Shown here in pieces: positions 5,633 to 12,190 of a stretch of DNA of 13,547 nt; within the stretch, counting starts at the first letter, position 1; every line of letters begins with the position of its first letter. Origin of the DNA: Thiotrichaceae bacterium. GTDB taxonomy: Bacteria > Pseudomonadota > Gammaproteobacteria > Thiotrichales > Thiotrichaceae. The stretch spans positions 1 through 13,547 of the forward strand of contig JALVEA010000119.1 in assembly GCA_027008665.1 (NCBI GenBank). Reading direction: 5' to 3'. A model generated the notes under the pieces. That model made no database searches. It saw only the letters and a list, made by a program, of their open reading frames with translations, and was not told the DNA's origin. Made by a program: the position numbers and the translations under genes.

Positions 5633-6781
5633 TTATTTAAGGCGATATTTAACCCCCATTGTTAAGCGCTTATCGATATTGTCTTGAGTTGTTGTTTTAG
5701 CTAATTTAGCTGTGATATTGAAATCTAACTGATTCGTTAGTGCGTAATTAAATGATGAAGTCAATGTGTTTGAGGTGACATCATCTGATTTATCCAACTT
5801 ATTATAGCTTAATAACCATTTGTTTTCCCAATCAATCACATCCGTTAACTCATGTGTAAGTGACAACTCATTATTAAAAATATAACTTTTGCTATTATCT
5901 TTTAATGTTGTAGTAAAAATAGCCTCATTAGAAAATTGCGTTTGATTATTTAAAGGAAGATGATATTCCGCACCCACTTCAACCGCTGGCTTGCCTGTTT
6001 CACCATCATAGTCACTTAATACTGCTCCCACGCCCGCACGCACCAACCAACCATGTTTGCGTGTAGAAATACGTTCCTTAGTCAAAACATCGTATGACCT
6101 TATAACCCCAGGTGCGCCTAGAGAGGTATTCAATGCTTTTTCTATATCGCCAATCCAATATTGATAATAATCTCGAAGACCATATCGACTGCGATACTGA
6201 CCTTCTTTGGCAATAATTTCTGCTATTTCTTGATAAACACTATTATCAAGGTCTGATTGTAATGTTCCTTTGCTACGCAATGCTTGAACAACACGGATGG
6301 CACGAGCCATCGGTGTTACATTAACAACACGTCCATAACCTAAACCAACTGTCGCTTTGGTAAATGCCTTATCTTGATCTTTTCTAGCCCCAAACTCACC
6401 TTTGCCATACCAAAATGCACCTTTACTGCCCGGTTGGAAATAATTATCAACCGTTGCTGAACCGAGTAATTGAAAGGTAGATTTTGTCTCATCAGCCTCA
6501 TTTGGACCACGAGAACGAGAACCTGAACCGACAAAACCAAATTTAGTATTACGATCAGGTGAGCTGAAAACTTTTTCATAATCTAAAGAAAGATCCAAAT
6601 TGTAATTAGATTGATCTTGATTCCCACTGCCAACATTGAAACTACCCGCAACATAAGCATCCTCATAAGAGGAAGTTGCTTCCTTGTAATCAAAAAGAGA
6701 TGGCTCCGCCATAACGGGGCTTACCAATGATGCAGAAAATATTGATGCAATAGTTACCGTTAATAAATCATGTTTTTTCAT
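5633..6781 (-). CDS. Exported protein, probable outer-membrane beta-barrel, unrecognised family
   Basis: 382 residues with a clear Sec signal peptide, likely cut at VMA25^E26. Residues 40-150 and 243-382 are rich in alternating aromatic/hydrophobic and polar residues, as in transmembrane beta strands (VEVGAEYHLPL, SYIFNNELSLTHEL, TLTSSFNYAL, LDFNITAKLA). They end in LTMGVKYRLK. The C-terminal residue is Lys, not the usual Phe, though Tyr lies at -4. A central block (about 155-240) is different: it is predicted helical (MARAIRVVQALRS, VYQEIAEIIAKEG, GLRDYYQYWIGDIEKAL) and would sit between barrel halves or in the periplasm. The pattern recalls the DUF481/salt-induced outer-membrane proteins, but I cannot assign it. 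AAGGAAG at 6791-6797 precedes ATG 6781. It is monocistronic, with two terminators downstream. Confidence 0.75.
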   Translation of the reverse strand: MKKHDLLTVTIASIFSASLVSPVMAEPSLFDYKEATSSYEDAYVAGSFNVGSGNQDQSNYNLDLSLDYEKVFSSPDRNTKFGFVGSGSRSRGPNEADETKSTFQLLGSATVDNYFQPGSKGAFWYGKGEFGARKDQDKAFTKATVGLGYGRVVNVTPMARAIRVVQALRSKGTLQSDLDNSVYQEIAEIIAKEGQYRSRYGLRDYYQYWIGDIEKALNTSLGAPGVIRSYDVLTKERISTRKHGWLVRAGVGAVLSDYDGETGKPAVEVGAEYHLPLNNQTQFSNEAIFTTTLKDNSKSYIFNNELSLTHELTDVIDWENKWLLSYNKLDKSDDVTSNTLTSSFNYALTNQLDFNITAKLAKTTTQDNIDKRLTMGVKYRLK

Positions 6782-7154
6782 GCTGAAATGCTTCCTTTTT
6801 TATCTATGTGTAAATTTGAAGAATGAGCATTCAATAATCGACCAAACTTATTAAATTTTCATGCCTCAACAGGCCCTATCACTAACTGATGCAAGATGAT
6901 TTTAAAACAGCGCCAATATTGTCACTCTCAATTTTTAAATTATTTTGTAAAAAAATCATCATTTTTTGGTTGAGACTTCATAACCCAACTTACATAACCA
7001 TAGCAAAACAAGAAGTAGCATCGCTAATTATTTTATTTATAGGCAAATAGAAAAATACTATATAATACAATAAAAAGCGCAATAGTTAGCTTAAAATTAA
7101 CAATAAAAACATATCGTTAAATTTTTTTCTCTGTAGAAGGACTTTGGAGCTTCC
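6782..7154. other. AT-rich intergenic region
   Basis: No credible gene. It holds the 5' region of the exported protein gene (ribosome site at 6791-6797) and the 3' end of the transglycosylase transcript. A TATAAT hexamer occurs at 7061-7066 on the plus strand without a good -35 and without a plus-strand gene after it. An A7/T6 palindrome (6950-6956 with 6961-6967) and a weak GGTT/AACC hairpin (6968-6984) lie in the middle; neither makes a convincing terminator. No promoter could be picked with confidence. Confidence 0.5.
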
Positions 7155-7916
7155 TTAATACTTACCAATATACGTTTTCTCAAATGCCAACCTTGTTAAA
7201 GCATAACGTGTTTTAGGCAACCCTGTTTTTTTCAAACGATAATATTCAGCCATTACTTTTTTGACATAATTTTTTGTTTCACGATAAGGCGGGATACCTT
7301 TATATTTTTTAACTTTGCCAGGTCCTGCATTATAAGCGGCAACAGCAAAGCGTTTATTTCCTTTAAACAAACGTAACATTTTAGCAATATATTTAACCCC
7401 TCCCTGAATATTTTGTTCAGGATTCCAAGGATTGCTGATTTTCATCAAACGAGCCGTAGCTGGCATCAGTTGCATTAATCCTACTGCACCTACAGGAGAA
7501 TGTGCGTTTTCATTAAAGCAGGACTCTTGTCTTACAATGGCATGGATCAGCTCTTCTTCAACGCCGTAAAGTCTAGCGTAGACCTGTATAGTACGCTGAT
7601 AAGCACGTGCCTTAGAGGATAAATGTTGTTGATTAGAACAGCTATGCACTATTCCATTACCTTTGCTTATTACTGATTTTTTACCCTGTTTTTTTTTAAA
7701 AAAGCTAAGTTTAGTAACAGCTGGTTTATATTTTTTTTTCACTTTATAAACCTTAATAAGCTTATAGCCTTTTTTGCTAATGCGTTGATCCGTTAATATC
7801 GCCGAACCATCCACACTTAGATAGGAATAAACATCTGCATGAGCGTTAACGCCCGTCAGGAGAAAAATTATACTGATAGACAGGGGTATCAGCGGTGTTT
7901 TGATTAATTTTTTCAT
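7155..7916 (-). CDS. Periplasmic lytic transglycosylase, SLT domain (GH23), DUF4124-like N-terminus
   Basis: 253 residues. Signal peptide 1-27 (SIIFLLTGVNAHA^DVY). Residues 28-50 (DVYSYLSVDGSAILTDQ) look like the short DUF4124 domain. A Lys-rich linker follows at 55-85. The SLT domain covers 105-225: catalytic Glu131 in RQESCFN, AHSPVGAVGLMQLMPATAR, NIQGGVKYIAKML, AVAAYNAGPGKVKKYKGIPPY and ETKNYVKKV. The enzyme would cleave the MurNAc-GlcNAc bond of peptidoglycan and leave a 1,6-anhydro product. Length and layout fit the stand-alone Slt70-type enzymes common in gammaproteobacteria. The two Cys at 93 and 133 could form a disulfide. ATG 7916 has only an A-rich upstream sequence and no clear ribosome site. 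The frame starts directly with MKK before the signal helix, so the start is still likely right. Confidence 0.92.
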   Translation of the reverse strand: MKKLIKTPLIPLSISIIFLLTGVNAHADVYSYLSVDGSAILTDQRISKKGYKLIKVYKVKKKYKPAVTKLSFFKKKQGKKSVISKGNGIVHSCSNQQHLSSKARAYQRTIQVYARLYGVEEELIHAIVRQESCFNENAHSPVGAVGLMQLMPATARLMKISNPWNPEQNIQGGVKYIAKMLRLFKGNKRFAVAAYNAGPGKVKKYKGIPPYRETKNYVKKVMAEYYRLKKTGLPKTRYALTRLAFEKTYIGKY

Positions 7917-8070
7917 TTTATAATTATTTTTATGATTTATAAAAAAGTGGGTTTATGCTTATTATATGGGTAGTCTATAGCCTAACGTGGAGGGATTGGA
8001 AAATTCTAGGAGAATATGATAAGTGGAGTAAGAGAATTAATCTTAAAACTTCCTAGAGCTAAATATACAA

Positions 8071-8138
8071 GGGTGGAGAGGGTAACACACCCACCGCAAC
8101 AACTTGATTTTAGTGGATACGCTATTGCCTATCCATCC
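8071..8138. repeat. REP-like double hairpin element
   Basis: Two inverted repeats lie close together. The first is GGTGG (8072-8076) with CCACC (8091-8095), with an alternative GGGT/ACCC pairing inside. The second is TGGATA (8114-8119) with TATCCA (8130-8135), plus a GC/GC pair inside one mismatch and an AT-rich loop. The second, with the following TCCTAC, resembles the GTAGGATGG...CCATCCTAC-type intergenic repeats scattered in many proteobacterial genomes. It is more GC-rich than its surroundings. It lies downstream of ppx (minus strand) and upstream of the transglycosylase, so it could also end the ppx transcript. Confidence 0.45.
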
Positions 8139-8172
8139 TACAAATCACAATCGGCGAAGGGCATTCGATAAA

Positions 8173-9678
8173 TTAATAATTTAGTGCAATCTGCACCTTT
8201 TCAAGCCATTTTTGTTCACGTTGCAAATCAGCAAGCAATAGATTTCTTTGTTCTAATAAGGTTTTATTACAACATAATGTTAAGCTAGTAAATGTTGCAG
8301 ATGCACTTGGCAAGACCGCTTGATCAAGGCGCAAACGGTGCAATAAAACAGCAATACGCAATAAAATACTAAGACGTTTTACAATCCGTTTTTCCGCATC
8401 AGGCAGACCATCAAAAACACCATAATTTAGCTTACGACGATGCGTCTCCACCATTACCGATAGCCAATGTTGTTCCTTACGTGAAAAACCTGCCATATCC
8501 ACATAATCTAAAATATAAGCACCATGAAGATGGTATTTGTTGTGCGTAATCGACATACCTATTTCATGCAAATCAGCTGCCCAGCCCAATAATTTTTTTG
8601 AATTTTTTGGTAGCTCCCACTGATGACGTACTTGTTTGAAAAAATGTAAGGCCGTTTGTCTCACCCTATCGGCTTGCTCAATATCAATATTAAAGCGTTG
8701 TTGGAGTGCATCCACTGCACGACTGCGCACATCTTCATGCTGGATTCTTCCTATTAAATCATAGAGTAAACCCTCACGTAGCGCACCGTCTGAGACCGTC
8801 ATTGATTCAAGCGACAATCCTTCAAAGACGGCAATTAATACCGCCAAGCCACCTGCATAAACAGGCGCACGTTCAGGGACTAATCCCGGCAAATCAATAT
8901 TTTCAATCCGCTTTGAAGCAATCATGCGATCACGAATATGATATAAGGCGGAAAGTGACAATCCAAATTTTTGCAACTGTAATTCTTGAATAATTTTACG
9001 GGTTGCCTTGATCGTCCCAGACGAACCAATAGCGCGCTTCCAATTACCACGACGAAAAGCTTTTTGAATCGGTATTATTTCCAAGCCTAATGCCATATTT
9101 GCCTTTTCCCAATTCTCTTTATTGAGTTTATTATCAGCAAAAAAACGTTGCGTCGCACTGACCGAACCAAAATTTAAACTCACAAGCTTGATAGGCTCAA
9201 AGGCTTTGCCAATAATAAACTCCGTACTCCCGCCACCAATATCAATCACCAACTGCTTACCATTATCATTCGATAAAGTATGCGACACACCAAGATAGAC
9301 AATACGTGCCTCTTCATGCCCAGAAATAATAGAAATTTCATGCCCCAAGGCTTCATTAGCCTGTGCAATAAAATGCTCAGAATCCTTCAAGCTTCGCAAC
9401 GTATTTGTGCCAGCAATACGCACATTTTCAGCAGAAAAATGTTTAATACGCTCACCAAAACGATGCAAACAAGCCAATGCTTGACGCTGTTTTTCCTCGC
9501 TTAAATGCCCTTTTTTATCCAACCCGCCACGCAAGCGCACCATTTCTTTGATTTTATCCAATATTGCAAAACCACCTTGACCATCCATACGTGCAACAAT
9601 CATGTGGAAACTATTAGAACCTAAATCAACGGCAGCGATCATATCGCTTTGTGTCTCTTCTTTGCTTTCTATTGACAT
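8173..9678 (-). CDS. ppx: Exopolyphosphatase / pppGpp phosphatase (Ppx/GppA family)
   Basis: 501 residues, normal for the family. The actin-like ASKHA domain (1-310) shows phosphate loop 1 AAVDLGSNSFH (15-25), AGTNTLR (89-95), the catalytic acidic motif SGHEEARIVYLG (119-130) and phosphate loop 2 VIDIGGGSTEF (144-154). The C-terminal HD-type domain has WAADLHEIGMSITHNKYH and ETHRRK. The family hydrolyses terminal phosphates of polyphosphate or converts pppGpp to ppGpp. Length and HD domain fit both Ppx and GppA; I lean to Ppx, but neighbours (no ppk) do not decide it. ATG 9678 has a weak AAGAA upstream; Met13 is an alternative start but would lose nothing of loop 1. It diverges from cobJ. Confidence 0.92.
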   Translation of the reverse strand: MSIESKEETQSDMIAAVDLGSNSFHMIVARMDGQGGFAILDKIKEMVRLRGGLDKKGHLSEEKQRQALACLHRFGERIKHFSAENVRIAGTNTLRSLKDSEHFIAQANEALGHEISIISGHEEARIVYLGVSHTLSNDNGKQLVIDIGGGSTEFIIGKAFEPIKLVSLNFGSVSATQRFFADNKLNKENWEKANMALGLEIIPIQKAFRRGNWKRAIGSSGTIKATRKIIQELQLQKFGLSLSALYHIRDRMIASKRIENIDLPGLVPERAPVYAGGLAVLIAVFEGLSLESMTVSDGALREGLLYDLIGRIQHEDVRSRAVDALQQRFNIDIEQADRVRQTALHFFKQVRHQWELPKNSKKLLGWAADLHEIGMSITHNKYHLHGAYILDYVDMAGFSRKEQHWLSVMVETHRRKLNYGVFDGLPDAEKRIVKRLSILLRIAVLLHRLRLDQAVLPSASATFTSLTLCCNKTLLEQRNLLLADLQREQKWLEKVQIALNY

Positions 9679-9795
9679 TATTTCTTATTTAAAACCCTGT
9701 TCTATCATTTATAAAATTATTGCAGGAGCAAAACACAGTACGCTCTTTTTTTCTATCAATATTATAAAAAAAGCATCACTTGTTTCCTTTATTGC

Positions 9796-9820
9796 AATAA
9801 GCTACCTTGCTCAGCTTATT
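9796..9820 (+). promoter_or_regulatory. 8-bp hairpin in the cobJ leader
   Basis: AATAAGCT (9796-9803) and AGCTTATT (9813-9820) form a perfect 8-bp stem with a 9-nt loop, followed by TTATT. It ends 19 nt before the cobJ start. It could be an operator or a weak attenuator. No cobalamin riboswitch box was found in the short space between ppx and cobJ. Confidence 0.3.
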
Positions 9821-9839
9821 TTATTAATGGAATCGATGC

Positions 9840-10613
9840 GTGACAACTCTCTACTTACTTAGCACGGGCCCTGGTGATATTGATTATCTGCCCCCTATTG
9901 CAAAAAAAGCCTTGCAAGAATCTCAATATTTAGTTGCCTATGGGCTTTATCTAGATTTACTCGGTGATCTAATAGACAAAAAACAATGCTATCAGTTGCC
10001 ATTAGGTCAAGAAGTTGAACGAGCACGTCTAGCATTGAACCTTGCCTCAGAAGGCAAAACAACGGCTTTGCTATCGAGTGGTGATATTGGAATCTATGCA
10101 ATGGCAAGCTTGGTTTTTGAGTTATTAGATCATCCTCAAGAACAGGCTAATCATCCACAATGGAAAAGCATTCATATTGAAGTGATTGCAGGTATTTCAG
10201 CAATTCAAACCCTTGCTTCCCGCGTGGGCGCTCCTATCGCGCATGATTTTTGTACTATTTCCTTATCTGATTTACTCACCCCGTGGGAGGTAATAGAAAA
10301 ACGTCTGCATAATGCAGGAAAAGGAGATTTTGTAATTGCTTTTTACAATCCTGTCTCACGCAAACGACAATGGCAATTAGAAACAGCACAGCAGATTTTA
10401 TTAAATTATCGTCCCAAAGAAACTCCTGTGATGATTGGTAAAAATTTAAGCCGAAAAAATGAAACGATTATCCATACCACTTTAGAAGAACTAGATATTA
10501 AACAGGTTGATATGTTGACACTAGTGATAGTAGGAAATTGTGAAACACAACGTATACAAACGACACAGGGGCAATGGGTTTACACACCCAGAGGCTATGG
10601 TAAAACACTATGA
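9840..10613 (+). CDS. cobJ: Precorrin-3B C17-methyltransferase (CobJ/CbiH)
   Basis: 257 residues, normal for CobJ/CbiH. It catalyses SAM-dependent C17 methylation and ring contraction in corrin synthesis. The tetrapyrrole methylase fold is clear: STGPGDIDYLPP (8-19), LLSSGDIGIYAMA (77-89), VIAGISAIQTLASRVGAP (115-132), then HDFCTISLSDLLTPW and the CobJ-typical FYNPVSRKR (168-176). The start is GTG 9840, which gives the usual MTTLY..GPG N-terminus; upstream ATGs at 9827 and 9836 are in another frame. Only a weak GGA (9829-9831) serves as ribosome site. It overlaps cobM by ATGA. Whether the pathway is the aerobic (CobJ) or anaerobic (CbiH) form cannot be told from these two genes. Confidence 0.93.
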   Translation: MTTLYLLSTGPGDIDYLPPIAKKALQESQYLVAYGLYLDLLGDLIDKKQCYQLPLGQEVERARLALNLASEGKTTALLSSGDIGIYAMASLVFELLDHPQEQANHPQWKSIHIEVIAGISAIQTLASRVGAPIAHDFCTISLSDLLTPWEVIEKRLHNAGKGDFVIAFYNPVSRKRQWQLETAQQILLNYRPKETPVMIGKNLSRKNETIIHTTLEELDIKQVDMLTLVIVGNCETQRIQTTQGQWVYTPRGYGKTL

Positions 10614-11383
10614 GCGTCTATTTTATTGGTGCAGGTCCCGGTGACCCTGAATTAATTACCGTCAAAGCCCAGCGTCTCATTCGTCAATGTCCAGTTATAT
10701 TATATGCAGGTTCTTTAGTCCCTAAAGCTATTTTAGCCGAAGCACGTAGTGATGCTCTTATTATTGACTCTGCTCCTTTGCACCTTGAGCAAATTATTGC
10801 AGTGATGCAACAGGCGAATAAAGAAGGCAAGGATGTGGCACGGATACATTCGGGCGATCCCTCTATTTATGGCGCTATAGGTGAACAAATGCGCCGTTTG
10901 GATCAATTAGCGATTGATTATGAAGTCATTCCCGGAGTCACCGCCACCAGTGCCTCCGCTGCTTGGTTAAAACGTGAACTGACCCTGCCTAATCTTTCTC
11001 AAACGGTAATTTATACCCGTTATGCAGGCAAAACCTCAATGCCAAAAGGCGAGGATTTAACCTCATTAGCACAACATAAAGCCACTTTAGCCATTCATTT
11101 AGGCATTAGTCGCATTCACAAAATTGTGGAAGAACTTATCCCTTATTATGGCAAAAACTGCCCCGTTGCCGTGTGCTATAAAACAGGCTGGGAAGATCAA
11201 ATAAAAGTCGAAGGAACACTAGAAACCATTACCAAACAAGTCCGTGAAAAAAAAATCACACGAACTGCATTGATTCTTGTTGGAGAGGTATTAAATCCTC
11301 AAGCCTTTGAAACATCCTATTTATACGATGCAGAGCAAGCCAATATTTTTCGACCCCGTGGAAAAATAAATAAAAAGGAGTGA
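10610..11383 (+). CDS. cobM: Precorrin-4 C11-methyltransferase (CobM/CbiF)
   Basis: 257 residues. It follows CobJ in the corrin pathway and adds the C11 methyl group from SAM. Motifs of the family: FIGAGPGDPELITVKA (5-20), LYAGSLVP (31-38), IHSGDPSIYGAIGEQM (79-94), VIPGVTATSASAAWL (106-120), ELTLPNLSQTVIYTR (123-137) and ATLAIHLGISRI. The TLP..SQTVI.TR stretch separates it from CobI/CobL types. Its ATG overlaps the cobJ stop (ATGA), so translation is likely coupled. No other cob gene follows; the transcript meets a convergent broken gene 5 bp after the stop, and no good terminator was seen between them. Confidence 0.94.
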   Translation: MSVYFIGAGPGDPELITVKAQRLIRQCPVILYAGSLVPKAILAEARSDALIIDSAPLHLEQIIAVMQQANKEGKDVARIHSGDPSIYGAIGEQMRRLDQLAIDYEVIPGVTATSASAAWLKRELTLPNLSQTVIYTRYAGKTSMPKGEDLTSLAQHKATLAIHLGISRIHKIVEELIPYYGKNCPVAVCYKTGWEDQIKVEGTLETITKQVREKKITRTALILVGEVLNPQAFETSYLYDAEQANIFRPRGKINKKE

Positions 11384-11388
11384 AAGAT

Positions 11389-11835
11389 TTATCTTTTCCT
11401 AATGTCCCTTAAATTGAATAATCCGTCGTCGTTGTTTTTTATTCGGTTTTCTATCAGGTCGAACAATATTGGCATTTGCATTTTATGCATTGCTTGCTCT
11501 TCTTCACGTTTTTGACGACTCTCTTCAAATTCCACGTAGAGCAACTGCGCTTCTTTTGCGGGACGACGTTTATTATTGAGACCTTTTATCACACAATGAT
11601 AGCGTTCTATACCGCGACTCACATCAATTTGATCACCACTAATAAGATGATGCCAATCAGACAAACCTTGCCTATCTTGGATACTCAGTATAATAAACCT
11701 GTCCATCCTCCTCATCTTCAAGCTTAATTAAACAACATTTCCCGCAATGATCACATAGACTCTCCCACTCATTGCGAGACATATCGGCAAGGCTTTTTTT
11801 CTCCCACCAGATTAAGACGATTTTTTATTTTTCAT
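11389..11835 (-). pseudogene. Decayed UPF0260 (YcgN-like, Cys-cluster) gene
   Basis: From 11809 down to 11675 the minus strand encodes WWEKKSLADMSRNEWESL, then CDHCGKCCLIKLEDEE and GQVYYTE. This is the N-terminal half of UPF0260/YcgN with its CxxCGxCC cluster. It ends at TAG 11672-11674. ATG 11835 is one base out of frame with it; one extra A in the A-run (11818-11823) would join them. The middle of the family (about 55 residues, including further Cys) is missing. A different frame resumes with GLSDWHHLISGD (11664-11632), which matches the C-terminal L..WH.LisG of the family. The frame then stays open for about 80 residues to TAA 11389 with a charged, Arg/Glu-rich tail (KRRPAKEAQLLYVEFEESR) that I do not recognise. 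A start-to-stop frame of 110 residues exists from TTG 11721, but its first 17 residues are out-of-frame UPF0260 sequence. Read as a gene broken by frameshift and deletion; a programmed shift is unlikely. Confidence 0.75.
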
Positions 11836-11851
11836 AGCACTCCATTATAAA

Positions 11852-12078
11852 ACATTTTAACTTGATTGAAACTCTGCTTCCCATCTCTAAAATAAACGCC
11901 ATAAAATCACATTACTTTGGATGATTTATCATTTATTCTCAGTTAAATAGTTCAATTATTTGCCTAAGTCTAGGCTTGAATCCCTAGGGAAATTTAATAT
12001 CTGAACATCTGTAGAAGATGGTATTTTTTGTCATTTATTTTAGAGATAGAAAGTAGAGCTTCAATTAGTTTAAATTAC
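11852..12078. repeat. Long imperfect inverted repeat (about 62-bp arms), MITE-like
   Basis: Arm 1 (11852-11913) and the reverse complement of arm 2 (12017-12078) match at roughly 47 of 62 positions by eye. They include a perfect 14-bp block, ATCTCTAAAATAAA (11883-11896) with its complement at 12034-12047. The flanking matches include ATTGAA, CTCT and CTT blocks. The spacer of about 100 bp is AT-rich, with a small CTAGG/CCTAG hairpin (11970-11987) and no coding frame. The size resembles a miniature inverted-repeat element, but no target duplication was identified. Confidence 0.5.
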
Positions 12079-12190
12079 ATCCGTTAAATAGCTAAAAAAC
12101 ACACAGAGCATAAGAAAATGCTTATAAACAATTGAGAATCTTTCTGTTTAAGAGTACCTTGTGTCGCCTAAATTATATTTGGGTTGTTAC
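12079..12190 (+). other. Leader region of nuoM-like gene
   Basis: AT-rich, no gene seen. A small ATAAG/CTTAT hairpin lies at 12111-12126. AAGAG at 12150-12154 sits 6 nt before GTG 12161, which is in frame with nuoM and could be an alternative start adding 10 residues. No clear -10/-35 pair was found. Confidence 0.4.

Noticed and set aside
6340..6579. Second minus-strand frame inside the outer-membrane protein gene
   Set aside because: Fully nested in another frame of a gene with signal peptide and ribosome site; no motif.
6949..6984. Terminator for the transglycosylase
   Set aside because: The stem is short and the A/T palindrome has no GC; it lies about 170 nt past the stop.
8005..8057. 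TCTAGGA/TCCTAGA inverted repeat
   Set aside because: Only 7 bp with a 39-nt loop, no U-tract; likely chance.
9679..9839. Cobalamin riboswitch ahead of cobJ
   Set aside because: No B12-box-like sequence or the expected multi-stem layout; the space is too short for a full riboswitch.
9602..9862. Plus-strand frame of 86 codons between ppx and cobJ
   Set aside because: It begins inside ppx on the opposite strand, has low-complexity hydrophobic content and ends inside cobJ. I see no family; a leader peptide from ATG 9827 (12 codons) is possible but unsupported.
11377..11398. Terminator between cobM and the UPF0260 remnant
   Set aside because: AAAGAT/ATCTTT has a 2-nt loop and cannot form a stable stem of useful length.
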